NCBI RefSeq assembly: GCF_018448885.1
Contig: NZ_RCWB01000023.1
Span: 1-64,000 of the forward strand
DNA: 64,000 nucleotides
Direction of reading: 5' to 3'
Source: Photorhabdus caribbeanensis
Lineage (GTDB): Bacteria; Pseudomonadota; Gammaproteobacteria; Enterobacterales; Enterobacteriaceae
Position numbers and translations under genes: made by a program
Notes under the pieces: generated by a model
Databases searched by the model: none
What the model saw: the letters and a program-made list of their open reading frames with translations, nothing else
Told to the model about the DNA's origin: nothing
Shown here: positions 53,675 through 62,618 of the stretch, in pieces
Layout: each line of letters begins with the position of its first letter
Position numbering within the stretch: the stretch's first letter is position 1

Positions 53675-53824
53675 TTAACAACGATGGACGGCTAGTAACA
53701 AATCATTCTCGATTTCAATTTCAGCAAGTTGAATATTTTCGAAGGAAACTTGTACATCCATATCAATTTCTTGTGCCAAGTTTGGCGTATAAGAACGAAA
53801 TTCTTTACTTTCGAAATCTTGCAT
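53675..53824 (-). CDS. Putative 49-residue RiPP precursor peptide
   Basis: On the minus strand ATG at 53824 is preceded by AAGGAG (53830-53835) at 5-base spacing, the best ribosome-binding site in the operon. The frame runs 49 codons to TAA at 53675-53677. The product is strongly acidic in its first 41 residues (MQDFESKEF..., DMDVQVSFENIQLAEIEIEN), typical of a leader, and ends LLLAVHRC, a short region with His, Arg and a terminal Cys that could be the core. It is the first gene of the operon. No known precursor family was recognised; assignment rests on context, size and start signals. Confidence 0.75.
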   Translation of the reverse strand: MQDFESKEFRSYTPNLAQEIDMDVQVSFENIQLAEIEIENDLLLAVHRC

Positions 53825-53895
53825 AGCAACTCCTTAATTTATTTGTGGGTTAAATGTTATACATTATGATTGATTGATTATTAATTGTTACTGCG

Positions 53896-53996
53896 GTTGA
53901 AAATATAAATATTATTTTTTAACGCATCAACAATAATTATTATTTTTTGTGATGCACGTCGAAAATATGAATTTATTTCTAAAAATTAACAATAAT
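53896..53996. repeat. Imperfect direct repeats upstream of the precursor gene
   Basis: GTTGAAAATATAAAT (53896-53910) with AACAATAAT (53929-53937) recurs as GTCGAAAATATGAAT (53958-53972) with AACAATAAT (53988-53996). The first copy overlaps the candidate promoter, so the pair may be regulator-binding sites or duplicated promoters. Confidence 0.4.
53902..53930 (-). promoter_or_regulatory. Candidate promoter of the RiPP operon
   Basis: On the minus strand TTGATG (53925-53930), a 17-base spacer and TATATT (53902-53907) form a plausible sigma-70 promoter about 78 bases upstream of the precursor start. The DNA is very A+T rich, so chance matches are possible. Confidence 0.45.
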
Positions 53997-54070
53997 ATAA
54001 TAACCATTTTTATTATTTTTCATATTATCATTTTATTCGCTAATATTTATTCTTTTGAAGAACAATGTAG

Positions 54071-55110
54071 AAAGTTTTTCCTGATTATCACTTAAATTCA
54101 GCTCCCATAGGCGTATACTTAAAATAAGTCTGTGTGGAGGTAAATGAAAATGGCTAAAAATCAGATTCAATTCCAAAAAGGCATTTCTATTCATGAGTTT
54201 ATTTCATTATATGGTCATGAAGAACAATGCCAGAAACAGGTGTTCGATATGCGCTGGCCTACGGGGTATCACTGCCCTCATTGTGGGCATGATAAGTATT
54301 GCCAGTTAAAATCTCGTCTCCTTTATCAGTGCAATCAATGCCATCATCAGACATCTTTGACAGCCGGCACATTGTTTTCTGCGTCAAAATTACCTTTAAC
54401 TGTGTGGTTTTTGGCGATTTATCTCATGACTCAGGAGAAAAATGGGATTTCTGCACTTGAATTGTCACGTCAACTGGGCATTTCCTACAACGTGGCATGG
54501 CGTCTGAAACACAAGCTCATGAAAGCAATGAAAGAACGGGATGACGAAAAGCCTCTCGGCGGGTTTATTCAGCTTGACGACGCATACTGGGGAGGGGCTC
54601 AGCATGGCCCCCGAGGGCGAGGGGCAAAAGGGAAATGCCCTTTCGTTGCGGCAGTTTCAATGAATGAAAAGGGCCACCCTATGTTCATGCGTTTCAGCGT
54701 TGTGAAAGGGTTTAAGACCGGGGAACTGACCCGTTGGGCTAAAGTGCATCTCAAACCAGAATCTCTTGTTATTTCAGATGGATTAGCTTGCTTTCGGGGG
54801 ATTGAGCAAGCCGGGACTTTCCATTTGCCCCTCGTTACTGGCGGTGGAGCGCAGAGTGTTAAGCTTCCTTATTTTCAGTGGGTTAACACAATGATAAGTA
54901 ATGTAAAAAATTCGATACGCGGAACATATCATTCGATTAGCAAAAAGTATTTACCTCGTTATCTTGCCGAATTCTGTTTCAAGTTCAATTGGCGCTTTAA
55001 CCTTAAAAAAACATTCGAACAGCTTATTTATTCATGTATCCGGACAGCACCTATACCTGAGTATTTACTCAAGCTAGCTGAGATTCGATGGTAATCAGGA
55101 AGTTTTTTGC
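54071..55110 (+). mobile_element. IS1595-family insertion sequence
   Basis: An approximately 1.04-kb element surrounds the transposase gene. Both ends carry a shared terminal sequence: TTCCTGATTATCA near 54078-54090 on the left, and its inverted counterpart (reverse complement TTCCTGATTACCA) near 55089-55101 on the right. Exact outer edges and a target duplication could not be fixed by eye. It sits between the RiPP operon promoter and yciU. Confidence 0.7.
54144..55094 (+). CDS. IS1595-family transposase
   Basis: The 316-residue transposase has an N-terminal zinc ribbon (YHCPHCGHD and YQCNQCHHQTSLTAGT) and a helix-turn-helix (SALELSRQLGISYNVAWRLKHKLM). The DDE/N-type catalytic core has Asp in FIQLDDAYWGG, Asp in LVISDGLACF and the late motif WVNTMISNVKNSIRGTYHS. 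GGAGG lies just before the ATG. The frame is intact, so the element may still move. Confidence 0.92.
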   Translation: MKMAKNQIQFQKGISIHEFISLYGHEEQCQKQVFDMRWPTGYHCPHCGHDKYCQLKSRLLYQCNQCHHQTSLTAGTLFSASKLPLTVWFLAIYLMTQEKNGISALELSRQLGISYNVAWRLKHKLMKAMKERDDEKPLGGFIQLDDAYWGGAQHGPRGRGAKGKCPFVAAVSMNEKGHPMFMRFSVVKGFKTGELTRWAKVHLKPESLVISDGLACFRGIEQAGTFHLPLVTGGGAQSVKLPYFQWVNTMISNVKNSIRGTYHSISKKYLPRYLAEFCFKFNWRFNLKKTFEQLIYSCIRTAPIPEYLLKLAEIRW

Positions 55111-55188
55111 TAATAAGATTTGTCCCGTAATGATATTCTGTATTGGCAACAGGGGGTAACTTGATAGAGAGTGACTAACTTTGATTTT

Positions 55189-55542
55189 TTACTCTTTCCA
55201 CAAAATATGGTAAATCGGGTGAGATTTTTCCCGGCAAATGAGGATACGGGCAAAAACATCGTTGATCTCAGCGTCTTCAGATTCTGCTAGCCCGATAATC
55301 ACTTCGGCAAAAAAATCAGGATTCGGATAAAAATCCACGAGTCCAAGCCACTCATCAGAAGGGGGCAGTAATTCTGCGCCGCCACGTACTTCGAATTGTA
55401 AACTAAACAGTAGAATATCCGCGGGATCGAGGTTAGATGAAGCCAGTTCAAGAAAGATGTCATAGGCTTTCTCAAGGGTTTCATCTTCTGTCATTCGGTT
55501 ATTGAGGTCTAAATCCATAGTTTGTGAGGATCTGTTGTCCAT
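55189..55542 (-). CDS. yciU: YciU family protein (UPF0263)
   Basis: The 117-residue acidic protein matches E. coli YciU: an acidic N-terminus, a helix ([21 protein letters not shown]), [16 protein letters not shown] and [27 protein letters not shown]. In E. coli it lies directly after oppF and before cls, so it marks the right boundary of the ~9.5-kb insertion here. Function is unknown. Confidence 0.93.
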   Translation of the reverse strand: MDNRSSQTMDLDLNNRMTEDETLEKAYDIFLELASSNLDPADILLFSLQFEVRGGAELLPPSDEWLGLVDFYPNPDFFAEVIIGLAESEDAEINDVFARILICREKSHPIYHILWKE

Positions 55543-55600
55543 ATTGATTTATTTGTAGGTCATGATGAAGAATTAAAACATGTTGCAGCGTTGATTGGTA

Positions 55601-55624
55601 CCCCCGTCTTTACAAGACGAGGGT
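55601..55624 (-). terminator. Terminator-like hairpin between cls and yciU
   Basis: CCCCCGTCTT (55601-55610) and AAGACGAGGG (55614-55623) form a strong stem with one mismatch, 5 bases past the cls stop on the minus strand. No T tract is obvious. Confidence 0.55.
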
Positions 55625-55629
55625 GTTGG

Positions 55630-57099
55630 TCACAGTAGTGGGCTAAAAAAGTAACAAATACGTTCAATTATACGATGCCACAAAGGGCGCTGTTCCCACT
55701 CCTTGGTTTCCAGCAATGTAGAATGGGCGATATAATCGTATTGCACCAGAGTCAGATCATTACCAAAGTTTTCATCATCGATTACTACGGTAATTTCAAA
55801 ATTTAGCCACAGGCTCCGCATATCGAGATTCACTGAACCCACCATGCTGAGTTGACCATCAACTAAAACGCTTTTGGTATGTAGTAAGCCATCTTCAAAC
55901 TGGTAAATCTTAACACCGGCATTTAACAGTTCAGCAAAAAATGCGCGGCTTGCCCAACGAACTAAGAAGAAATTATTTCTGCGTGGAACGATAATAATGA
56001 CTTCAACCCCTCGTAAAGCTGCGGTGCAAATAGCATGTATCAGGTCATCACTGGGAACAAAATAAGGGGTAGTTAAAATCAGTTGCTTACGGGCAGAGAA
56101 AATAGCCGTCATTAAAGATTGTTGAATCAATTCCTCAGGGAATCCGGGGCCGGATGCAATAACCTGAGTTGTGTGCCCACTGGCCTGTTCAAATGGCATA
56201 ATATTGTTATCTGGTGATGGCGGAAAGATACGTTGACCTGTTTCCATTTCCCAGTCACAAGCGTAAATAACTCCCATCGTCGTGGTGACGGGTCCTTCCA
56301 TACGCACCATGATATCTATCCATTGCCCAACGCCGGCATCTTGTTTAAAGAAGCGCGGATCGACCATATTCATGCTGCCGGCATAAGAAATATAATCGTC
56401 TATCAAGATAATTTTACGATGCTGGCGCAGATCCATTCGGCGTAAAAATAGACGGAATATGTTGACTGGCAAAGATTCAACAAATTCAATTCCCGCTTGG
56501 CGCATGATATCCGGGTATTGGCTACGGCAATATAACCAGCTACCGGCTGAATCCACCATAATACGGCATCTGACTCCTCGGTGTGCTGCGGCCATAAGAG
56601 CATCAGTCACTTGCTCAACCAAGCCGCCGGATTGCCAGATATAAAACACCATATCAATGCTGTGTTTGGCATTCTCAATATCTTTGATAATGGTTTTCAG
56701 TGAATGGTCATAGGTTGTCAGTAGTTGGATCTTGTTACCTTTAACGCCTGCAAGCCCTTGCCGTCGTTCGCAAAGCTGGAATAAAGGCGTCGCGACTTCA
56801 CTATTTTCCGTGGCGAAGATATGACGAGATTTACGCAGTTCTTCAAGCCATATGGTTGTTGAAGGCCACATGGCTTTTGCTTGTTCAACTCTGCGTTTTC
56901 CCAAATGCAACTCACCAAACGACAGGTAAGCAATGATTCCAACTAAGGGAAGGATATAAATAATCAACAGCCAGGTCATAGCAGAAGTGACCGGCCGGCG
57001 TTTTATCAGTATGCGTAAGGTGATACTGGCAACAATCAGCCAATAAAAGAAAATAGCAAGCCAACTTAGGACGGAATAAAAGGTTGTCATATTCGGCAA
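55630..57099 (-). CDS. clsA: Cardiolipin synthase A
   Basis: The 489-residue phospholipase-D-family enzyme joins two phosphatidylglycerols into cardiolipin at the inner membrane. Two N-terminal membrane helices precede two HKD motifs: HRKIILID in [23 protein letters not shown], and HTKSVLVD in [20 protein letters not shown]. Length matches E. coli ClsA (486). Confidence 0.96.
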   Translation of the reverse strand: MPNMTTFYSVLSWLAIFFYWLIVASITLRILIKRRPVTSAMTWLLIIYILPLVGIIAYLSFGELHLGKRRVEQAKAMWPSTTIWLEELRKSRHIFATENSEVATPLFQLCERRQGLAGVKGNKIQLLTTYDHSLKTIIKDIENAKHSIDMVFYIWQSGGLVEQVTDALMAAAHRGVRCRIMVDSAGSWLYCRSQYPDIMRQAGIEFVESLPVNIFRLFLRRMDLRQHRKIILIDDYISYAGSMNMVDPRFFKQDAGVGQWIDIMVRMEGPVTTTMGVIYACDWEMETGQRIFPPSPDNNIMPFEQASGHTTQVIASGPGFPEELIQQSLMTAIFSARKQLILTTPYFVPSDDLIHAICTAALRGVEVIIIVPRRNNFFLVRWASRAFFAELLNAGVKIYQFEDGLLHTKSVLVDGQLSMVGSVNLDMRSLWLNFEITVVIDDENFGNDLTLVQYDYIAHSTLLETKEWEQRPLWHRIIERICYFFSPLL

Positions 57100-57337
57100 T
57101 CAATCCTGTTTTGTTCGAACATCTTTGGTGGCGTTTGACACGGTTTCCTCAAGACACGGGATATAAACGATCTAATTAACCCGATGAATTTACCAAAAAA
57201 TCGGCAAATATACTGCAAGCATCATACTTGATATTGGTCATTTCGCATTATTGATATAAAAAGTACTATCCAGATACGCCTTGGATATCTTTTTTAAAGG
57301 CTTATAATGAGCGTGATGTTTTTATAGGTATGACTTT

Positions 57338-57520
57338 ATGAAACGTGGTCGGAATGAAGTAGGGCGGTGGCGGATGTTACGCCAGAATCTTAACCGTCGG
57401 CGCCGTTGGCTGGAAGGGCAATCAAGACGTAATTTACGTATTTATTCACTACGTAAATTAAATGGTTATAAACAGCGTCGAGCTTTATTGTTTGTTCAGC
57501 ATGGCGAATGGATACATTGA
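57338..57520 (+). CDS. yciY: YciY family small basic protein
   Basis: The 60-residue, Arg-rich protein matches E. coli YciY (57 residues) over its first 37 residues: the GRWRMLRQ and RRWLEGQSRRN segments are conserved. It lies between cls and tonB as in E. coli. Function is unknown. Confidence 0.85.
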   Translation: MKRGRNEVGRWRMLRQNLNRRRRWLEGQSRRNLRIYSLRKLNGYKQRRALLFVQHGEWIH

Positions 57521-57622
57521 AAAAATAATATTTTTGGCCTTATATTCACGCTCACCTACAATCTTTATTGAATATGATTGCTATTTGCATTTAAACTAGC
57601 TGTCATTCGAGGATTGACTATT

Positions 57623-58297
57623 ATGCTGCTAATCAAGAATTCCCTTATGCGCTGGATACGTTGGCCAATACTGTTATCAATTTGTTTGCACATTTCTGTT
57701 GCTGTTGCCCTTTTTTGTTCTGCAATACCGGAAAAGCAGTCTGATATTGCATTTATGTCTGTCGCTATGATTCAGTTAGCGGCTGAAGAAGCTCCTGTTT
57801 CGGAGCCGGCAGCACCTGAGCCTGAATCAGAGCCGGAGGAGCCGGAGCCTATTCCGGAACCGGTAATTCCAAAACCAGAGGTGAAGAAACCGGAAGTGAA
57901 GAAAAAGGTTGTTAAAAAGCAATCTGAACCCATTGAAAAGAGAGCTGAACAACCGGAAAAACCGCAGTTTAATCAGAATGCGTTGGCTAACCGTACTGAT
58001 AATAATCAGAATAAACCGGTGGTTAAACCGCAGAATGGGCCAAGGGCATTAAGTAAAGCGTTACCTGTCTACCCATCCAGAGCTTCAGCATTGGGTATCG
58101 AAGGCTATGTAAAAGTCAAATATGATATTGATGAAGATGGACGGGTAAAAAATATAGAAGTCATTGGCGCTAATCCACCCAATGTTTTTGAAAGGGAGGT
58201 GAAAAAAGTCATGAGAAAATGGCGCTTTGAAAAAATACCGGCGATTGGTTATATCACAACCGTCGAATTTAAAATTACGGGTATATCTCAATCCTGA
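57623..58297 (+). CDS. tonB: TonB energy transducer
   Basis: The product has 224 residues from the ATG at 57623 (MLLIKNSLMRWIRWP), which has GAGGA upstream; an ATG at 57578 has no site, and the ATG at 57647 is a weaker alternative. TonB couples the proton motive force through ExbBD to outer-membrane receptors. It has one N-terminal signal anchor with the conserved His (SICLHISVAVALF). Glu-Pro repeats turning to Lys-Pro (EPEPESEPEEP..., KPEVKKPEVKK) span the periplasm. The C-terminal domain has YPSRASALGIEGYVKVKYDI and VMRKWRFEK. Confidence 0.95.
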   Translation: MLLIKNSLMRWIRWPILLSICLHISVAVALFCSAIPEKQSDIAFMSVAMIQLAAEEAPVSEPAAPEPESEPEEPEPIPEPVIPKPEVKKPEVKKKVVKKQSEPIEKRAEQPEKPQFNQNALANRTDNNQNKPVVKPQNGPRALSKALPVYPSRASALGIEGYVKVKYDIDEDGRVKNIEVIGANPPNVFEREVKKVMRKWRFEKIPAIGYITTVEFKITGISQS

Positions 58298-58317
58298 TTG
58301 TCGGGGATATGCAAATA

Positions 58318-58348
58318 AAAAAGGAGCCTGATTAACACGCTCCTTTTT
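58318..58348. terminator. Bidirectional terminator between tonB and yciA
   Basis: AAAAAGGAGC (58318-58327) and GCTCCTTTTT (58339-58348) form a perfect 10-bp stem with A and T runs on both sides, between converging tonB and yciA. Confidence 0.9.
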
Positions 58349-58364
58349 CCATTAATAATCGGCC

Positions 58365-58796
58365 TTATTCGCGAGTGCTGCTGGTGAGTTGAAAGTGGGT
58401 TTTGCCTTCTGGCAATCGACGAGAGGTATTATCTTCATTAACCGCAACATAAGTGAATACTGCTTCGGTTGCACGATAGCGTTGACCGACAGGTTCAGAA
58501 GCGACTTTCTTCACCCAGACTTCGATGTTGATGGTAATCGAACTGTTACCGGTTTTGAGACAATGTGCATAGCAGCAGACGACATCACCAACGGCGACAG
58601 GTTTGAGGAAAGTAATACCATCTACTCTGACAGTGACAACACGGCCTTCCGCAATTTCTTTTGCCAGAATTGCACCACCAATATCCATTTGTGACATTAA
58701 CCATCCACCAAAAATATCTCCGTTGGCGTTGGTATCAGCGGGCATAGCCAGTGTGCGGAGGACTAACTCTCCGTTAGGTAATTGTTGTTGTGTCAT
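58365..58796 (-). CDS. yciA: Acyl-CoA thioesterase YciA
   Basis: The 143-residue hot-dog-fold thioesterase hydrolyses short and medium acyl-CoAs. It has the family motif DTNANGDIFGGWLMSQMDIGGAI with the catalytic Asp in the same helix region, VDGITFLKPVAVGDVV and a C-terminal EAVFTYVAVN strand. Length and position match E. coli YciA (132). Confidence 0.95.
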   Translation of the reverse strand: MTQQQLPNGELVLRTLAMPADTNANGDIFGGWLMSQMDIGGAILAKEIAEGRVVTVRVDGITFLKPVAVGDVVCCYAHCLKTGNSSITINIEVWVKKVASEPVGQRYRATEAVFTYVAVNEDNTSRRLPEGKTHFQLTSSTRE

Positions 58797-58828
58797 TGAA
58801 AACTTTACTTTATTTGATGAAAAAACAA

Positions 58829-58859
58829 TACCTGCCTACAGACGATAGCAGGCAGGTAT
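58829..58859 (-). other. Hairpin between yciB and yciA
   Basis: ATACCTGCCT (58829-58838) and AGGCAGGTAT (58850-58859) form a perfect 10-bp stem. Without a T tract it may be a stabilising or attenuating structure between the two minus-strand genes. Confidence 0.5.
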
Positions 58860-58873
58860 CCATTTGAATGGGG

Positions 58874-59410
58874 TTACTTCTGTTCGCGTGGCAGGTGACG
58901 GTAAATATATACTACACTGAGCACGGTGAAAACCAGAGTCAGGGCAGTCAGACCAAATACTTTAAAATTAACCCAGACATCTTGTGGCAACCAGAATGCG
59001 ACATAAATATTAGCCAGTGCACAGGCGGTAAAAAACAGAGCCCATGCCATATTGAGTTTGTTCCAAACAAAATCGGGTAAAACTAACTCTTTTCCTAGCA
59101 TTTTCTGAATCAGAGGTTTTTTCATAAACCATTGGCTGCCTAGCAGGGCTAATGCGAATAATGCATAGATCACTGTCACTTTCCATTTGATAAATAGATC
59201 ACTGTGGAAAGCTAAAGTTAGAGTACCGAAAACAGCCACCATGATAAAAGTAATCAGAGAGGATTTCTCTACTTTCCGATAGATGAAATAAGTAATAGCG
59301 ACAGCTAAACCGGTGGCGGCGATCAACGCTCCAGAAGCGTAGAAAATATCATACATTTTGTATACGACAAAAAAGACGACTAAAGGTAGAAAGTCTAAAA
59401 GTTGTTTCAT
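58874..59410 (-). CDS. yciB: Inner-membrane septation protein YciB (IspZ)
   Basis: The 178-residue protein has five hydrophobic segments. The start [27 protein letters not shown] and [18 protein letters not shown] are typical of the YciB/IspZ family. In E. coli it contributes to septum formation and envelope integrity. Length equals E. coli YciB (179). yciC, usually next, is not present in this window. Confidence 0.94.
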   Translation of the reverse strand: MKQLLDFLPLVVFFVVYKMYDIFYASGALIAATGLAVAITYFIYRKVEKSSLITFIMVAVFGTLTLAFHSDLFIKWKVTVIYALFALALLGSQWFMKKPLIQKMLGKELVLPDFVWNKLNMAWALFFTACALANIYVAFWLPQDVWVNFKVFGLTALTLVFTVLSVVYIYRHLPREQK

Positions 59411-59634
59411 ATTTGAACCTATTGTAATTCCGGCGTTTAATGATCATCCGACTTTAGTCATTGAATGAACTAGCAGCAACAGTATGGTCTTATCTCTCAA
59501 TAAAAAAGATTTTTATCGATCGGTTTCGCATAATTCTATCATAAAGAGCGGCGTAATTAACTTCCGGTTGTCAGTGGGCATATAACGCAGCATTATAACT
59601 AAAACCCGTTGAAAAATAAGAGGGCATAAACCAG

Positions 59635-61365
59635 ATGCAGTGGAAAAAACTACAGCGTTGGATGCCAGGGTTGGGCAATTTTTCTCATTATCGCAAGGAA
59701 TGGTTTAGTCATGATTTAAGAGCCGGGCTTTCTGTCGCCGCGGTTGCTCTACCGGTTGCTATTGCTTACGCCGAATTGATGGGAATAAGTGCAATTATCG
59801 GTCTTTATGCATGCATTTTACCCATGTTTGCTTATGCATTATTTGGTACTTCAAGACAATTGATTGTCGGGCCAGATGCAGCAACGTGTGCCGTTATTGC
59901 CGCGGCTGTCGCGCCATTGGTGTTTGATAATGAAGATGTCCGCTGGCAGCTTACGATTGTAATGACCTTAATGACCGGAATATGGTGTGTTCTCGCCAGT
60001 CACTTTCGATTAGGCGCGTTTGCTGATTTTCTTTCCAAACCGATTTTGAAAGGATTAATGAACGGTGTTGCATTGACAATCATTGTGGATCAGTTAGCTC
60101 AAGTTTTTGGTTTTGCTGGCTTTCCGGCGGGATTGATTGAACGAGTGATCGCATTGCCTGCTAAGCTAATGAGTACTCATTTACCGACGCTAGCAATGTC
60201 TGTTGCTACGGTGTTGATTTTGTTTGCTGTGCGTTTCTTGCGTCCGACTTGGCCGGGACCTTTGTTGGCAATGGTATTAACGACGTATGTAAGCTGGCAA
60301 TTTGGTCTGGAGAAATATGGCATTCAGATTGTTGGTAGTGTCAGCGGTGGGGGATTACCTGTTGTGCCAATGCCCGATTTCCAGCCAGGCATTATGCGTG
60401 AGCTAGTTATCCCATCGTTGAACCTTGCTGTTATCAGTTTTGTCAGTTTTATGATGACGGCCCGTAGCTTTGCCAGTAAAAACGGTTATCAGATTGATGC
60501 AGATTGTGAACTTAGAGCTTTAGGCATTGCGAACATTGCTTCTGCTTTATCACAAGGATTTGCTGTTAGTGCTGCTAGTAGTCGTACTGCGGTTAATGAT
60601 GCGATTGGTGGGAAAACGCAATTGGTCTCTGTTATCGCAGCGACCATTATTTTGCTGGTTTTGTTATTTATGACAAGTTTCCTGGCTTATATCCCGTTGT
60701 CATCTCTTGGCGTGGTGCTGATTTATTCGGCATCGTCACTGTTGGGCTTACGGCGGATCTGGTCACTGAGGAAAAGAAATCATCAGGCATTTACTTTATC
60801 ACTATTTACATTAATTGCCGTGCTGGTGGTTGGCTTGATTAATGGTGTTGGTTTCGCCGTTCTGCTTGGTTTATTACAGTTTTTGCGGATTATATTCCGC
60901 CCGACAGATCAGCTCTTAGGGGTGAATGACCAAGGAATGATTCATTCAATTAATCATGGCAATGATATTAAGCCAATAGATGGTGTGATGATGTATCGGT
61001 TTAATTCACCATTGACTTATTTCAATGTCAGCTATTTTAAAAAGCGGGTGTTACAGCATGTTGACAGGATTCAAAAACTTAACAAGACGCAAAAACGTCC
61101 GGGTTGGTTGGTTGTCGATGCGGCTGTGAGTTTTACCTACGATGATGTCAGCGTATTTGCCGCGATTGATGAGTTGATTAGTGAATTGAAAGTAAGAGAT
61201 ATCACATTGGTGCTTGCCGGGCGCCGGACAGAACTTACTCGCTGGATAAGACAGAATAAACTGAAAAGTAGTGATGACGATCTGATTGTGGTACCTGATC
61301 TCTATTTTGCGGTACGAATGATCCAAAGTAAGCCTGAATGGTACTCTAATTACATTAAAAGATAA
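59635..61365 (+). CDS. SulP-family anion transporter
   Basis: The 576-residue protein has the SulP signature near the N-terminus (DLRAGLSVAAVALPVAIAYAELMGI), then GPDAATCAVIAAAV and about 10-12 hydrophobic segments. SAASSRTAVNDAIGGKTQLVSV is the conserved core. A cytoplasmic STAS domain occupies about 440-565. Family members move sulphate, bicarbonate or dicarboxylates; the substrate here cannot be read from sequence. It is monocistronic, with no carbonic anhydrase gene beside it. Confidence 0.92.
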   Translation: MQWKKLQRWMPGLGNFSHYRKEWFSHDLRAGLSVAAVALPVAIAYAELMGISAIIGLYACILPMFAYALFGTSRQLIVGPDAATCAVIAAAVAPLVFDNEDVRWQLTIVMTLMTGIWCVLASHFRLGAFADFLSKPILKGLMNGVALTIIVDQLAQVFGFAGFPAGLIERVIALPAKLMSTHLPTLAMSVATVLILFAVRFLRPTWPGPLLAMVLTTYVSWQFGLEKYGIQIVGSVSGGGLPVVPMPDFQPGIMRELVIPSLNLAVISFVSFMMTARSFASKNGYQIDADCELRALGIANIASALSQGFAVSAASSRTAVNDAIGGKTQLVSVIAATIILLVLLFMTSFLAYIPLSSLGVVLIYSASSLLGLRRIWSLRKRNHQAFTLSLFTLIAVLVVGLINGVGFAVLLGLLQFLRIIFRPTDQLLGVNDQGMIHSINHGNDIKPIDGVMMYRFNSPLTYFNVSYFKKRVLQHVDRIQKLNKTQKRPGWLVVDAAVSFTYDDVSVFAAIDELISELKVRDITLVLAGRRTELTRWIRQNKLKSSDDDLIVVPDLYFAVRMIQSKPEWYSNYIKR

Positions 61366-61446
61366 TAATTTACAGTTGGTTGTTCACTTGAAGTTCGTTG
61401 AATAAAAGCATATGATTAGATCATAATAAACAAGGAGGTTTTAGTA

Positions 61447-61812
61447 ATGCAATCTGATTCAGGTTTGGACGTCTTGCTTGGGTTGCATGGTCAGAGAGTT
61501 TATCGAGATGATGGTTATTGGTGGAAAATTGAGGTATGGACAGTTAAGCCGACGAATTTCATTCCACATGGTATTCGTTATAACTTAACGCTACATGACA
61601 AATACAACACGCGAGTATTTGGCATGGATAATGCGCACGCAATTATTTCACCAAGGAGAAGTCAGTATCGAGGACGATTGGTGTATGACCATGTTCACAG
61701 AAACTCCATAGATAAAGGTGTTCCGTATGAATTTACTTCTGCATATCAGTTAATTGAGGATTTCTTTACTAAAATTGATGAAATTATCGCTGAACGCGAA
61801 AAAAGAGGGTAA
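61447..61812 (+). CDS. TumE-like toxin (DUF6516 type)
   Basis: The 121-residue protein begins with an acidic segment and carries GYWWKIEVWTVKPTNFIPHGIRYNLTLHDK, then FGMDNAHAI, YDHVHRN and FTSAYQLIEDFFTKIDEIIAER. This pattern matches the TumE/DUF6516 toxins found with a helix-turn-helix antitoxin. The partner gene starts 4 bases downstream. GGAGG precedes the ATG. Catalytic details of this family are not known to me. Confidence 0.75.
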   Translation: MQSDSGLDVLLGLHGQRVYRDDGYWWKIEVWTVKPTNFIPHGIRYNLTLHDKYNTRVFGMDNAHAIISPRRSQYRGRLVYDHVHRNSIDKGVPYEFTSAYQLIEDFFTKIDEIIAEREKRG

Positions 61813-61816
61813 TACG

Positions 61817-62218
61817 ATGAAAGCACTCATTGGCGTGATGAATGAAGAACTTATACGCAAGCGCACATTGGCTATTATTAAGGGTGAATATATTGTTCAA
61901 CCTGATGAGCCTAAGATTTGGTTTACTTCCATGATTGCGCTTGCTCAAGTACTTAGCAGTGATAATATTGCGCTTCTGCGTCTTATCGATGAGCACAAAC
62001 CAGAGACAATCGCAGAGCTGGCTAATCTATCAGGAAGGAAACCAAGCAACTTGTCAGTCACATTAAAGACACTTAGCCGACATGGTTTTGTCACGCTTGA
62101 AAAAAGTAATAAAAGTGTAAAACCAAAGGCGCTGTTTACTGACTTTGAAATAAAAATTGAGCAGGAAATCAGTGAAAGGGTGATGTCATCTTGTGGGGCT
62201 AAAAATATAGCAGCTTGA
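61817..62218 (+). CDS. Helix-turn-helix antitoxin, TumA-like
   Basis: The product has 133 residues from the ATG at 61817 (MKALIGVMNEELIRKRT); a longer in-frame start at 61754 lies inside the toxin gene. A winged helix-turn-helix is seen at about 65-115 (ALLRLIDEHKPETIAELANLS, then RKPSNLSVTLKTLSRHGFV). It probably binds its own promoter and neutralises the toxin encoded immediately upstream. Confidence 0.78.
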   Translation: MKALIGVMNEELIRKRTLAIIKGEYIVQPDEPKIWFTSMIALAQVLSSDNIALLRLIDEHKPETIAELANLSGRKPSNLSVTLKTLSRHGFVTLEKSNKSVKPKALFTDFEIKIEQEISERVMSSCGAKNIAA

Positions 62219-62618
62219 AATAGTAAATTTAACACCATGTAAATGAATACAACGTAAACTTGTTTATAACTTTCAGCCTCATGGTTTTATCACTGTGAGG
62301 TCTGATTGAACGATTATTCAGCTATAATAGCGCGTTATTGAGATCAATAAATAAATGTGAGAAATAAAATAATCACATTGATAATTATAATTGAGGAAAA
62401 TAGTTCTTAATTCCCGAACGTATGATTATTGACCGTCGCTATTCTATTAACTGAGATATCAGATCCTGAATACCTGTATTATTTTAAGATTTCTTGTTAA
62501 AAAACAATATGATTGAAGCATTAAGTATTTAATACCACGTTACATTCTGTTTTTCGATAAGTATATTTTAACAAAGCAAATCATTATTACTTGTACAATA
62601 ACTATTTAGGACGTTCCA
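62219..62618. promoter_or_regulatory. Upstream region of the first Ail/OmpX gene
   Basis: These 400 bases contain a weak CCTCA/TGAGG hairpin after the antitoxin gene (about 62278-62300), a TATAAT at about 62323 and further A+T-rich leader DNA. They should include the outer-membrane protein promoter; exact boxes are uncertain. Confidence 0.45.
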
